Shown: positions 48,446 through 58,765, numbered from the stretch's first letter. The stretch is 64,000 nucleotides of DNA from JAICYJ01 sp963737445 (GCA_963737445.1 CAVTSO010000009.1:186001-250000), one strand, 5' to 3'. Program-made: numbers and translations. The notes: generated by a model not told the origin, from the letters alone.

Positions 48446-48820
48446 TCAGGATTTGCGCGCGACGCCGACGTGCGGGCCGCCGGTCGCCTTCGTGTAGTCG
48501 TCGATGCGTGCAGGCCGCCCGGTGCGGGACACCAATGCCGTGACGTTGTGCCCCTCGGTGGACAACTTGTCGTCCGGAGAGGCGACCCGCGCGGCTGCCT
48601 CAGCCGGAACCGCCAGGAGCGTGGCAGACTCGTCGCCCTCGTAGCGCGCAAGCGCCGCAGCGTCGACGCCAATCAACGAGCGGACTTCGTCAACAACCGC
48701 GTCAAAGACCTCTTCCGGAGGAACGCCCCGGGCGACGAGGGCGGCGATCCTCCGCAGCGCAGCCTGCTCCGCCTCGACCTCCGCGAGATGCGCCTCCGCT
48801 TGTGTGCGCTCAGGGGACAT
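48446..48820 (-). pseudogene. Truncated GAF-domain sensor protein
   Basis: A 124-residue ORF: an N-terminal coiled helix (EAHLAEVEAEQAALRRIAALVARGVPPEEVFDAVVDEV) leads into the first half of a GAF domain (LIGVDAAALARYEGDESATLLA, then RTGRPARIDDYTKATGG), which stops where the domain normally continues. This is the standard start of an actinobacterial GAF-histidine kinase, so it is most likely a remnant, although a free-standing short protein cannot be excluded. Confidence 0.6.
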
Positions 48821-48966
48821 GCGCCGACGCTCGTAACCACTCTAACGTCGGCGCGGTCCCCGCAGGGGCTCCGCGATCTCGCCGATACGCCCCTCGTCGA
48901 CCGGCGTCAGGCTTGGGTCATGGCCACTGGCCAAGCTGTCGTCCGCGACCAGAACCGAGGTACACC

Positions 48967-49575
48967 ATGACCAGCTTTCCCGTTCGCGATCAGGCGAACG
49001 ATCATCTGCTCACCCCGAAGAACTGTGCGCTGCTCGTGATCGACTATCAGCCCGTTCAGGTCGGCTCGATCGCCTCGATGGACCGTCGCGATCTGGTGCT
49101 GAACATCGTGGCCGTCGCACGCACGGCGAAGCTCTACGGCGTGCCCGTCGTTCTCTCCACGGTGAACGTGAAAACGGGCGCGAACCAGCCGACCATCCAT
49201 CAGCTGGCCGACGTGCTGGAGGGCATCGAAGCGATCGACCGGACGACGATCAACGCCTGGGAAGACGTTGAGTTCGTCGACGCCGTCAAGGCAACCGGCC
49301 GCAGGAAGCTGCTGATGACCGCGCTTTGGACAGAAGCCTGCCTCACCTTCCCGACGCTTGACGCTCTGGGAGAGGGGTACGAGGTCTACCCGATCGCGGA
49401 TGCCGTTGGCGGCACCTCGCTCGAGGCACACCGAGCAGCATTCGAGCGCGTCGCCCAGGCGGGCGCCCAACCGGCCAGCTGGGTGCAGCTGCTCTGCGAA
49501 CTGCAGCGCGACTGGTCGCGGAAGGAGACTGCGGGGCAATTCGCTGAGATTCTCTTCGCAGTCGAAGGGCATTAG
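48967..49575 (+). CDS. Isochorismatase-family cysteine hydrolase (YcaC-like)
   Basis: A 202-residue protein: CALLVIDYQPVQVGSI contains the catalytic Asp, and LLMTALWTEACLTFPTLDALGEGYEVYPIADAVGGTSLEAHRAAFERVAQAGA has the nucleophilic Cys and the YcaC-type C-terminal helices. YcaC-like hydrolases act on unknown amides; some remove nitrogenous groups. The ATG at 48967 is preceded by GAGG 9 bases upstream. It stands alone. Confidence 0.88.
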   Translation: MTSFPVRDQANDHLLTPKNCALLVIDYQPVQVGSIASMDRRDLVLNIVAVARTAKLYGVPVVLSTVNVKTGANQPTIHQLADVLEGIEAIDRTTINAWEDVEFVDAVKATGRRKLLMTALWTEACLTFPTLDALGEGYEVYPIADAVGGTSLEAHRAAFERVAQAGAQPASWVQLLCELQRDWSRKETAGQFAEILFAVEGH

Positions 49576-49940
49576 GCAAGGGTGGCGAGCAGCCTCCCGG
49601 GCTGCCGAGCTTTGATGCTGTGCCGTTTGGCGCCGGGCAGCAGGGGCAGACGCAGGGCGGTTGGGGCGAGCGTGGGGCCGCCGCCGGCGGCCGCTTACTG
49701 CCGATCAGCAGTCGACGCGCGAGGCCTGGGCGCGATGGCGAGCGGAGTAGAGTCGCTGACCCCTTAAACGCCACCGAAATCGCACGCCAAGCGGGCAGCC
49801 CACCAACCCACCAGACGGGCCGGGGGGAGGGGTTCCGCCGGTGGGCTGGCTATACCGAATGGTAGTCCCGGGCACCAACCCGCCAGGGGGCTCGAATCAC
49901 AAAGGCCGCTGCCGCCCTCCACCAGGGTGGAGCGCCGCTG
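49576..49940. other. Intergenic stretch between the isochorismatase and YCII genes
   Basis: About 365 bases with low-quality short frames on both strands. The region around 49850-49910 has a superficial tRNA-like appearance but does not fold into a cloverleaf. Nothing is supported here. Confidence 0.5.
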
Positions 49941-50270
49941 CTACGGCGACTCCAGTGGCCACACTTCCACGACTCCGTGCGCCACGGCGCAGGGCGTGCC
50001 CGAGACACGAGCCACGGCTTTCTCGACGCTGGCCGCGTCGATGAGCGCGAACCCGGCGATCGGCAAATCCGACCTCAGGAATGCCCCGCCGGTGGTGTTT
50101 ACTCCCGCGTCGTCGTGATTTCGCACCTGCACCGGGGCTCCTGCGATACCCATGACCGCGCCGTGGGCTTGGAGCCAGGCGTCGTGTTTGTGGGCCGCGT
50201 CCCGCACTCCCGCCGCGGTCTGGTCGTACCCCTTCTGATCTCCGTACCCGATCGTAACGAACTTGGCCAT
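49941..50270 (-). CDS. YCII-related domain protein
   Basis: A 109-residue ferredoxin-like alpha/beta protein. It begins MAKFVTIGYGDQKGYDQTAAGVRDAAHKHDAWLQAHGAVMG and ends with ALIDAASVEKAVARVSGTPCAVAHGVVEVWPLE, the YCII/DGPF pattern with a conserved His near residue 30 and the C-terminal VEVWPL strand. ATG at 50270 is chosen over the longer frame. Such proteins are often encoded near ECF sigma factors; none is seen. Function unknown. Confidence 0.8.
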   Translation of the reverse strand: MAKFVTIGYGDQKGYDQTAAGVRDAAHKHDAWLQAHGAVMGIAGAPVQVRNHDDAGVNTTGGAFLRSDLPIAGFALIDAASVEKAVARVSGTPCAVAHGVVEVWPLESP

Positions 50271-50373
50271 TCCGGTCCCTCCGATCTCATCGATGGGGTG
50301 ACCCCGTACCCGCGCGGTGCGCCGACCAAACCACACCGGTTCTGCCCGCAGGAGCCGCAGATACAGTCTCGGC

Positions 50374-51172
50374 ATGCCGATGATCACCCTCGCCTCGGGT
50401 CTAGCACTCTCGTGTGCGGATCGGGGGGACGGGTCGGGTCCGGTGGTGCTCCTGCTGGCCGGGCCGACCGACTCGTGGCGCTCCTACGAGCGCCTCTTCG
50501 ACCTGCTCCCGCCGGACGTCCGCGTTATCGCCGTGTCCCAGCGCGGGCACGGCCAGGTCGGGCAAGCCGGAGACGGGGTACCGGGTCGAGGACTTCGCGG
50601 CGGATGTGGTGCCGTTGCTCAACGCGCTCGGCGTCGAGCGCGCTGTGCTGGCGGGCCACTCGGGTTCGTGTCTCGTCGCCCGGAGGGTGGCCCTCGATTC
50701 CCCCGATCGCGTTGCGGGGCTGCTGCTCGAGGCGTCTCCGATGACGCTGCGAGAGAACGCGCAGCTGCTTCGCTTTGTGCGGTCGGTCGTCTCGGAGCTG
50801 GATGATCCGATCAGCCCGGAGTTCGCACGGTTCTTCGTCGCCGACACGTCCTCACCGCGCGTCTCGGCTGACCTGGTCGACCTGCTCGTGGAGGAGATCC
50901 TCGCGGTCCCTGCACGCGTCTGGCAGCAGACGTTCGCCGGCCTCCTCGAGTACGACGACCGGATCGAGCTCCCGCTCATCGAGGCGCCGACGCTCCTGGT
51001 CTGGGGCGACGCCGACGCCCTCGTCCTGCGGAAGGCACAGGACGGGCTGGTTGGCTCGATCCCAGACGCCGACCTCGTTATCTACGCCGGTGTCGGGCAC
51101 ACTCCCCGCTGGGAAGACCCCGGGCGCTTCAGCAGCGACCTGGTGACGTTCGCACGCGCCGTCTGGCCCTAG
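50374..51172 (+). CDS. Alpha/beta-hydrolase fold protein (frameshifted by one base)
   Basis: A family-typical hydrolase of about 265 residues: VVLLLAGPTDSWRSYERLFDLLPPDVRVIAVSQRG at the start, the nucleophile elbow AGHSGSCLVA, acid Asp in LLVWGDADALV and His in GVGHTPRWEDP. After SQRGHG the frame changes; it continues as RSGKPETGYRVEDFAADVV. An extra C in the GGCC at 50551-50554 is the simplest explanation (799 nt is a multiple of three plus one). Substrate unknown. It is divergent from the YCII gene. Confidence 0.8.
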
Positions 51173-51226
51173 TCACCTGACCGGTTTCTGTCGCTGCGCG
51201 GATCTCCGTGCGATGATGCCAGCCTC

Positions 51227-51868
51227 GTGGCTGAGGCGTCCGAAATCCGCGTGCTGGTGGTCGATGACCACGCGGCAACCCGGTCCGGCATCAAGGCGAT
51301 CCTCGACTCCGAGATCGGCATCACCGTCGTCGGGGAGGCCACCAACGTGGAGTCGGCCGTGAGCATGGCCGACCGTCGCAAGCCGGATGTCGTGGTCATG
51401 GACCTGCAGCTGGACGGCGACATGGGCGGCGGCTTCGCGGCCACGCGCCGGGTGCTGGAGGCCGACCCGCAGGTGGGGGTGATGATGTTCACGGCGTTCG
51501 GCGAGCACCACCTGCTGACCGACGGCCTGGAGGCGGGCGCCCGCGGCTTCTTGGTCAAGGACGCCACCCCGGCCGAGATGGTGCGGGGCGTGCGGATCGT
51601 GGCCGAGGGCGGCGCCTATCTCGACCCCTCGCTCAGCGCCGACCTGCTGCGCGGCCGCGGGATCGGCCAGATCCCGGGCCTGTCCGCCCGTGAGCGCGAG
51701 ATCCTCGCGATGCTGGCCGACGGCGAGTCGAACCGCGAGATCGCGGCCAAGCTATACCTCTCCACCGAGACCGTCCGCACCCACGTCCGCAACGCCATGC
51801 GCAAGCTCGACGCGGACACCCGCACGCAGGCGGTGGCGCTCGCGATCCGCCAGCGGCTGATCGGCTGA
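51227..51868 (+). CDS. NarL/FixJ-family response regulator
   Basis: A 213-residue two-domain regulator. The receiver domain has RVLVVDDHAATRSGI (acidic pocket), the phosphorylatable Asp in DVVVMDLQLDGDMG (near residue 57), the Thr switch in MFTAF and Lys in FLVKDATPAEM. The LuxR-type HTH is LSAREREILAMLADGESNREIAAKLYLSTETVRTHVRNAMRKL. No histidine kinase gene is next to it; the truncated GAF sensor 2.4 kb away may be a relic of a partner. The start is GTG at 51227. Confidence 0.93.
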   Translation: MAEASEIRVLVVDDHAATRSGIKAILDSEIGITVVGEATNVESAVSMADRRKPDVVVMDLQLDGDMGGGFAATRRVLEADPQVGVMMFTAFGEHHLLTDGLEAGARGFLVKDATPAEMVRGVRIVAEGGAYLDPSLSADLLRGRGIGQIPGLSAREREILAMLADGESNREIAAKLYLSTETVRTHVRNAMRKLDADTRTQAVALAIRQRLIG

Positions 51869-51965
51869 GCGCGCCGGCTCCTCGCCGACTGGCAGCTTTG
51901 GCGGCCAGGCGGTCGACTCAGGCGCCATGCTGACTACCATGTAATCAGGCGACCGGGAGATATCG

Positions 51966-52739
51966 GTGGGCAAGGCTTCACGAGTTCGCGACCAGCGCGA
52001 CCGGCAGCAGAAACGACGGCAGCAGCGCAACGTGTGGCTGGCGACCGGCGGGGTGGTGCTGGCGATCATTGCGATGGCTGCGGTGCTGAACCGCCTGAAC
52101 CAGGCGCCCGCCGCGCCCGGGCCGGCCAAGCCCACGGCCGCCGACCTGAACGCGCCCAAGTCGCTGCGCGTGGCGGCCGCGAAGGTCGGATTCCATCCCC
52201 AGCTGATCCCGGGCGTGGGGAAGATCGAGGACAAGAGCGCCTCCGACTCGCCCGCACCGAACAACACCACCCTGCTCAAGCCCGGCACCGTGGCGCCCGC
52301 GTTCTCGTTGAAGACGCCGGAGGGTGACACCGTCTCACTCAGCGACTACGCCGGAAAGGTGCTCCTGATCGAGTTCTTCGCCACGTCCTGCCCGCATTGC
52401 CAGGCCGAGGCGCCACACCTGCACGGCCTGTACAGCACGCTGGACACCTCCCGCGAGCAGATGCTCTCGATCAACGCCGACAGCGAGGGGGCGCCCAGCG
52501 TGTACGCGTTCCACCGCTACTTCGGGCTCCAGTACCCGGCCCTGCTCGACCTCGGCCCGCAGGTCGGCAGCTGGCACGCGCCCCAGAATCCCGGGCCGAT
52601 TACCACCGCCTACCACATCCAGGGCTATCCCACCTTCTACGTGATCGCGCCGGACGGCACCGTGCACTGGGCATCCGACAACGAGCAGCCGACGGCCAAG
52701 CTGAAGCAGGAGCTGGACCAGGCGGCCGCTGGTGCGTAA
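51966..52739 (+). CDS. Membrane-anchored TlpA/ResA-like thiol-disulfide oxidoreductase
   Basis: A 257-residue protein with a basic cytoplasmic N-terminus (RVRDQRDRQQKRRQQR), a single helix NVWLATGGVVLAIIAMAAVL at about residues 24-42, and an extracytoplasmic thioredoxin fold from about residue 110 (APAFSLKTPEGDTVSLSDYAGKVLLIEFFATSCPHC with the CPHC pair and the cis-Pro in QGYPTFYVI). It is coupled to the MauE-like gene by an 8-base overlap, an arrangement expected for electron delivery to disulfides outside the cell. The GTG start has GGGAGA upstream. Confidence 0.87.
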   Translation: MGKASRVRDQRDRQQKRRQQRNVWLATGGVVLAIIAMAAVLNRLNQAPAAPGPAKPTAADLNAPKSLRVAAAKVGFHPQLIPGVGKIEDKSASDSPAPNNTTLLKPGTVAPAFSLKTPEGDTVSLSDYAGKVLLIEFFATSCPHCQAEAPHLHGLYSTLDTSREQMLSINADSEGAPSVYAFHRYFGLQYPALLDLGPQVGSWHAPQNPGPITTAYHIQGYPTFYVIAPDGTVHWASDNEQPTAKLKQELDQAAAGA

Positions 52740-53220
52740 AGGCGAGCTGCTGCCCTGGGTGGGGTTGGCGGTGAGGCTGACGGCGGCAGGCATCTGGCTG
52801 TTCGCCGGCATCACCAAGCTGGCCGATCTGGACGGGTTCCGGGCACAGGTCGATGCCTACCAGGTGCTGCCCCACGCCCTGGTGTCGCCATTCAGCTACG
52901 GCCTGCCCCTGGTCGAGGTCGCGATCGGCGGCTATCTGCTGGTGGGCGCGATGGTGCGGCCGACGGCGATCCTGGCCTGCGTGCTGATGGTGATCTTCCT
53001 GGTGGCCGAGGCCCAGGCCTGGGCGCGCGGGCTGTCGATCGACTGCGGCTGCTTCGGCACAACGGTGCAGACGCAGGTCGGGGCGGCCACCATCATGCGC
53101 GACATCGCGCTGGGGGTGCCGTCCGCGCTGATGGCCTGGCGGCCGGCCCGCAAGCTTTCGGTCGACGCCAGCCTGCTGGGGCGCGAGGACGCGTTCGCGC
53201 CAGCTGAGGCGCGGGCCTAG
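52732..53220 (+). CDS. MauE/DoxX-family membrane redox protein
   Basis: A 162-residue four-helix membrane protein of the MauE/DoxX group: ELLPWVGLAVRLTAAGIWLFAGITKLAD, PLVEVAIGGYLLVGAMVRPTAILACVLMVIFLVAEAQAWARGLSIDCGCFG. The CGCFG motif is the redox-active cysteine pair of MauE-like proteins, which pass electrons across the membrane to a TlpA or MauD partner, here encoded immediately upstream. The start is GTG at 52732. Confidence 0.85.
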   Translation: MRKGELLPWVGLAVRLTAAGIWLFAGITKLADLDGFRAQVDAYQVLPHALVSPFSYGLPLVEVAIGGYLLVGAMVRPTAILACVLMVIFLVAEAQAWARGLSIDCGCFGTTVQTQVGAATIMRDIALGVPSALMAWRPARKLSVDASLLGREDAFAPAEARA

Positions 53221-53221
53221 C

Positions 53222-54019
53222 TCAGGCGGCCCAGCGCTCGAATGCGCGGGTGAACGCGCCCAGCAGGGCCGCGTGCAGATCCTCGGGAGAGGCCAGCCGC
53301 AGGCGCCGGGCCCAGCGGCCGCGCTCGGCGGCGCGCTCGCCCAGCCAGGCGCTGTCGAGTGAGCGGGCGGTGGCGCGACCGGCCTCGGAACGAGCTTCGA
53401 TCGCCGTGCGGATGCGGGGGCCCTCGGACGACCGCTGCTCCAGCCTGCGTAGGTCGCGGAGGCAGTCGCTGCAGGGACGGGTGACAACCGCGCCGTCGAC
53501 TGGGCCCTCGCAGGCGCCGCAGACGGGGCAGCCGTATGCGGCCAGCCGCACGCGATGCGAAGCGGTGGTCGAGCCGTCGGCCAGCAGCACCCAGACGGTG
53601 CCTGCGCCCGCCTCCACCTCGGTGCCGCGCACGGCCACCGGGTCGCCGTCGTAGGGCCAGGTGCGAACGCGGTCGCCGGCCCGCAGGCCGGTGTGCTTGC
53701 AGACCGCGGCGGCGGGCGGTTCCGGATCCGGCTGTGAGGCTGGCTGAGCCGGCAGAGTGCGTCCGCCCATCGCGGGCTGCGGCCACTCGCGGCCGCTCGC
53801 GATCCACGCCTGCACCGTGTCCCGGGCGTCGTTCAGCGCGCGCGTCAGCACGGTTGCAGCCTCGCTGCGCTGCTCGGACACGGCGTGCAGATCTGGGTGC
53901 GCGCGCGTGACGCGGCGCTTCCAGGCCGCGGCGAGCTCGTCCGGATCGACCGGCGGCTGCAGCCCCAGCAGCCACAGTGCGCGGGCGCAGTCGGCGGTCC
54001 TCGGTGCTCGTCGTCTCAT
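53222..54019 (-). CDS. J-domain-like protein with a zinc-ribbon-like region
   Basis: A 265-residue protein. Residues 10-45 (RALWLLGLQPPVDPDELAAAWKRRVTRAHPDLH) carry a DnaJ-type J-domain helix II with the HPD motif; an acidic-basic middle section follows, then a small beta barrel (AGDRVRTWPYDGDPVAVRG) and a cysteine cluster CPVCGACEG...CSDC that may bind zinc. The C-terminal 70 residues are helical. The combination suggests a co-chaperone for a DnaK paralogue, but only the J-like segment is recognisable. It begins 4 bases after the GNAT gene. Confidence 0.7.
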   Translation of the reverse strand: MRRRAPRTADCARALWLLGLQPPVDPDELAAAWKRRVTRAHPDLHAVSEQRSEAATVLTRALNDARDTVQAWIASGREWPQPAMGGRTLPAQPASQPDPEPPAAAVCKHTGLRAGDRVRTWPYDGDPVAVRGTEVEAGAGTVWVLLADGSTTASHRVRLAAYGCPVCGACEGPVDGAVVTRPCSDCLRDLRRLEQRSSEGPRIRTAIEARSEAGRATARSLDSAWLGERAAERGRWARRLRLASPEDLHAALLGAFTRAFERWAA

Positions 54020-54023
54020 GCTC

Positions 54024-54509
54024 TCAGGGTAGCTCCCGCACCAGCACCAGCTCGTCGCGGATGGGGATGCCGTGCGCGCCCACCAGCGGGATCTGCGGCT
54101 TCATGCGACGGGACTCGTCGACCGCCCCCGGCCGCAGCTCGGTCAGCGCGAAGCCGCGGCGCTGGTAGAAGCGCAGCGCGTCCAGGTTGTCGTTCGTCGT
54201 GATCAGCCGTACCCGCCGGCAGCCGGCCGCGGCGGCCGCCTCGCACGCCGCCTCCAGCAGCGCCGTGCCGACGCCCTCGCCCTGGACGGCGGCGTCGATC
54301 GAGACCACCTCGCAGCCGTCTCCCTCGATTAGGTAGGTGACGATGCCGGCCACGGCGCCGTCCGCGGAGACGGCCGCGAAGCCGGGCAGGTCGTCCAGCC
54401 GGTGCAACCGCCCGCCTCCGGCCGCCACCGGCGCGCCCCAGCGCTCGGTCATGAAGCCGGTCAGCCATGACCGGTCGCTCGCCTCCAGGGGGCGTACGGC
54501 GACCGACAT
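54024..54509 (-). CDS. GNAT-family N-acetyltransferase
   Basis: A 161-residue acetyltransferase: VVSIDAAVQGEGVGTALLEAACEAAAAAG is the acetyl-CoA-binding motif A, and RLITTNDNLDALRFYQRRGFALTELRPGAVDESRRMKPQIPLVGAHGIPIRDELVLV the motif B and C-terminal parts, typical of a common actinobacterial GNAT subgroup. It lies one base after the deacetylase gene and probably shares its transcript. Substrate unknown. Confidence 0.87.
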   Translation of the reverse strand: MSVAVRPLEASDRSWLTGFMTERWGAPVAAGGGRLHRLDDLPGFAAVSADGAVAGIVTYLIEGDGCEVVSIDAAVQGEGVGTALLEAACEAAAAAGCRRVRLITTNDNLDALRFYQRRGFALTELRPGAVDESRRMKPQIPLVGAHGIPIRDELVLVRELP

Positions 54510-54510
54510 C

Positions 54511-55635
<1,125 letters not shown>

Positions 55636-55675
55636 TACCCGGTCGCCGGCACCTCTGCACAGCCAGCCCCGGGAC

Positions 55676-55681
55676 TACCAT
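55676..55681 (+). promoter_or_regulatory. Candidate -10 of the FtsX permease gene
   Basis: TACCAT lies 9 bases before the ATG at 55691, again without a ribosome site in between. Confidence 0.3.
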
Positions 55682-55690
55682 CATCGGTCC

Positions 55691-58600
55691 ATGGTCCGCG
55701 TTGCCACAGCACTGCTGGCGCCGATCTCGGTGGCCGCGGCGCGCATCCGCCGCCGGCCCCAGCGCGGCCTGCTCGCGGCTCTCGGCATCGCCGCCGCGAC
55801 CGCCATGCTGGCCGCGACCATCGTCGGCGGACGGGTCTCGTCGGAACTGAGCGTGCAGCGCGCCCTGGCTGGGGTGCCTGTCGACCAGCGGGCCATGCGG
55901 GTGCTGTGGAGCGGCGCGCCGGCGGGCGGCTACCGGGCGGTCGACCCGCCCGCGACCCGGGCGCTCGCCCAGCTGGCACCCGGCCCGGCCGTGCGCACGG
56001 TGCTCTACCGGGAGACGCGCTTCGAGAACAGCCGCATCGCCGTGGTCACGGGCGTCGACGACATCGGCAGGTGGGTGACGCTGACTAGCGGCCGGCTGCC
56101 CCGCAGCTGCACGCACAGCCGCTGCGAGGTGGTGCAGGTGGCGGGCGCGTCGATGCCGGTCGCCGCCGCCGGGCCCACGCGCCTGGTGCGGGTCGGCACC
56201 GGCCGGCTCACGTCGGCGCTGCCGTTTGGGTCGCTCACCGACCTCGGCGTCAGCGCGGGCCACCGCACCCCGCCGGCCACGCTGGTGTCGGGCGACGTGG
56301 AGCAGGTCTCGCAGCTGCCCGGGCTGGCACCGATCTACCGCACGTACTCCTGGACGCGCCCGATCGATCCCGGCCGGGTGCACAGCTGGGACATCGGCTC
56401 GCTGCTGGGACGCGAGGCGCGCGCGCTGACCGGCCTCAGCTCCAGCTTCAGCCAGTGGAGCATTTCGGCCCCCGACCAGGCGCTGATCGACGCCACGGAC
56501 CGCAGCGACACGGCGGGAGCGCGGCTCACGCTGGTCGGCGGCGAGGTAGCCACGCTGCTGCTGGCGTTCGTGGTGCTGGCCGCGAACGCGCTGCGCGGCG
56601 ACGCGGTCGCGGAGCGGCGGCGGCTGGAGCGCAGGGGCGCGCGCCGCGGGCAGGTCTGGCTGTTCGCGCTGGCCGAGGGCGGCTGGATCGCCATGCTGGG
56701 TGTGGTGGCGGGCGCCCTGGCCGGGATCGTGATCGGCGTGGCCGTGTGCAACTCCGCCGGCCTGCCTCCCGGCGCGGTGCTGTCGCACTCGCTGCTGACC
56801 GGGCAGGCGTTGCTGCTCGGCCTGGCGGCGCTGGTGGTGTCGGTGCTGCTGGTCGTCGTGGTGCTGCTCCTGCCCGACGGGCCGACCCGCTACGGCGGCG
56901 TGCTGGCCGACGCGGTGGCCGTGGCCGGCCTGGCGGCGCTGACGCTGGCCGCGGCGCGGGGGGCCACCAGCATCGGCGCCACCACGGTCACCCGCTCCGA
57001 CCCCCTGCTGCCGCTGCTGCCGCTGCTGGTGGCGCTGGTGGCCGGCGTGGCGGTGGCGCGGCTGCTGGGCCCGGCCATGCGGTTGCTGGAGCGGCGCGTG
57101 CGCGGCGCCTCAGCGGCGGTGCGGATCGCGGTCGTGTCGGTGGCGCGGGAGCCGCTGCCCGCGGCCATTGCCGCGGCGTTCCTAGCCGTGGCGCTCGGAC
57201 TCGGCTTCTTCGCCACCGCCTACGGCCAGACGCTGCGCACCGGCCAGAGCGACCAGGCCGACTTCGCGGTGCCCGCCGACGTCACGCTGGCGGAGGGCCC
57301 GCAGCTGGTGCGGCCTCTGGATGCCGCCTCCCTTGAGCAGTACCAGCGGCTCGCCGGCGGCACCGTCGCCATGCCGGTGTTGCGGCTGAGTGCCACGGCC
57401 GCCGCGACCGGGACCCGGCCGGTCGACATGACCGCGCTGGCGCTGCCGGCGCAGGACATCCCCGCACTGCGCTGGCGCAGCGACACGTCAACCGTCAGCC
57501 AGGCCACCCTGGCGCGGCGCCTGACCCCGGCGGGCGACGTGTCGATGCGCGGTCCGCTGCTGAACGGGTCGGGCCTGCTGCGGCTCCCGGTGGACGTGAC
57601 CGGCTCCGCCGTGACCACAGCGCTGGTGCTGCAGACCGATCGCCAGTCCTTCGTGAGCCTGCCTCTGGGCGTCGCCCGAGTGGGCCACTCGCAGCTGCAG
57701 CGACGCCTGCCGGCGCGCCTCGCGGGGTCGCGGCTGGTGGCGATCTCGATCGATCGCACGGCCGCCGACTCCAAGATCGCGATCCATCAGCAGGGCGAGG
57801 GCGGGGCGGTCTCCGGCATCAAGGGCAGCGCGCTGCTCGGCCCGCTGACGCTGGGCGCTGCGAGGGTCACCGGCTGGTCCGGGTGGATCGGCCGCGGCGG
57901 GCTGGTGGCGGGCGGCTCCGGCGCGCCGATGCGGTTCGTGATCACGGGCGCCACGCACCCGCTGCTGCGGCCCGTCCAGCCCAGCGACGGCCGGCCGGTG
58001 CCGGTGATGGTGAGCCCCGACCTGGCCCGCGCCGCCGTCGGCGGCCTGGTGCGCCTGACGTTTGCCGGCATCAGCGTGCCCGGGCGCGTGGTGGCCGTGG
58101 GACGGCGCTTTCCCACCGTAACGGGCAGCTTCGCGGCGGCCGACGAGACGCTGCTGGCGACCGCGCTCAACGCCGACGATCCGGGCTCGGCGGTGCCGTC
58201 GGAGATGTGGCTGCGAGCCCGCAACCCCGACCGGGTGGCCGCACTCAACGCCCAGGTCACGCGGCCACCCTACGACAGCATGACGCGCAGCTCCCACGCC
58301 GTCACGCTCGCGAACCTGCGCAGCGACCCGCTCTCGCGCGGCATCCGGCTGGTGCTGGAGGGCGCCGCCGTGCTGGCGCTGCTGCTCTCGCTGGCGGCGC
58401 TGCTGCTGTCGGTGGCCGCTGCCGTGCGCGACGACCGGGCGGCGCTGTTCGACCTGGAGGCGCAGGGCGTGGGGCCGCCCACGCTGCGCAGCCAGCTGCG
58501 GCTGCGCGCGGCGATCGTGACCGCCGTGGGGCTGGTCGTGGCAGTGGTGATCGGGGTGGCGCTGTCGACGGCCACGGTCGGGCTGGTGCAGGTGACCGCG

Positions 58601-58765
58601 TCCGCCACGGTTCCGGTGCCGCCGCTGGAGCGGCACCTGGCCTGGCCGGTGGTGCTGGCGGGGCTGGTTGGCTTCCTGCTGCTGTCGGCGATGGCGGTGG
58701 CGCTCTCGACCAGGGCCGCGTTCTCGGGCGACCTGCCGCGGCGGGCCACGGGGGAGGCGCCGTGA
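55691..58765 (+). CDS. FtsX-like ABC transporter permease (large, two-module)
   Basis: A 1024-residue permease with about ten predicted helices. One near residue 30 (RGLLAALGIAAATAMLAATIVGG) is followed by a 230-residue extracytoplasmic domain; helices at about 280-520 come next (GGEVATLLLAFVVLAANAL, WIAMLGVVAGALAGIVIGVAVC and others), then a second extracytoplasmic domain of about 330 residues, and the final helices (GIRLVLEGAAVLALLLSLAALLL onward). This is the layout of MacB/LolE-type mechanotransmission permeases duplicated in one chain. It overlaps its ATPase gene (GTGA). Substrate unknown; lipoprotein or envelope handling is typical of the fold. Confidence 0.85.
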   Translation: MVRVATALLAPISVAAARIRRRPQRGLLAALGIAAATAMLAATIVGGRVSSELSVQRALAGVPVDQRAMRVLWSGAPAGGYRAVDPPATRALAQLAPGPAVRTVLYRETRFENSRIAVVTGVDDIGRWVTLTSGRLPRSCTHSRCEVVQVAGASMPVAAAGPTRLVRVGTGRLTSALPFGSLTDLGVSAGHRTPPATLVSGDVEQVSQLPGLAPIYRTYSWTRPIDPGRVHSWDIGSLLGREARALTGLSSSFSQWSISAPDQALIDATDRSDTAGARLTLVGGEVATLLLAFVVLAANALRGDAVAERRRLERRGARRGQVWLFALAEGGWIAMLGVVAGALAGIVIGVAVCNSAGLPPGAVLSHSLLTGQALLLGLAALVVSVLLVVVVLLLPDGPTRYGGVLADAVAVAGLAALTLAAARGATSIGATTVTRSDPLLPLLPLLVALVAGVAVARLLGPAMRLLERRVRGASAAVRIAVVSVAREPLPAAIAAAFLAVALGLGFFATAYGQTLRTGQSDQADFAVPADVTLAEGPQLVRPLDAASLEQYQRLAGGTVAMPVLRLSATAAATGTRPVDMTALALPAQDIPALRWRSDTSTVSQATLARRLTPAGDVSMRGPLLNGSGLLRLPVDVTGSAVTTALVLQTDRQSFVSLPLGVARVGHSQLQRRLPARLAGSRLVAISIDRTAADSKIAIHQQGEGGAVSGIKGSALLGPLTLGAARVTGWSGWIGRGGLVAGGSGAPMRFVITGATHPLLRPVQPSDGRPVPVMVSPDLARAAVGGLVRLTFAGISVPGRVVAVGRRFPTVTGSFAAADETLLATALNADDPGSAVPSEMWLRARNPDRVAALNAQVTRPPYDSMTRSSHAVTLANLRSDPLSRGIRLVLEGAAVLALLLSLAALLLSVAAAVRDDRAALFDLEAQGVGPPTLRSQLRLRAAIVTAVGLVVAVVIGVALSTATVGLVQVTASATVPVPPLERHLAWPVVLAGLVGFLLLSAMAVALSTRAAFSGDLPRRATGEAP

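Noticed and set aside
49850..49920. A possible tRNA (ctcgaatcac resembles a T-arm)
   Set aside because: No acceptor or anticodon stem can be paired around it.
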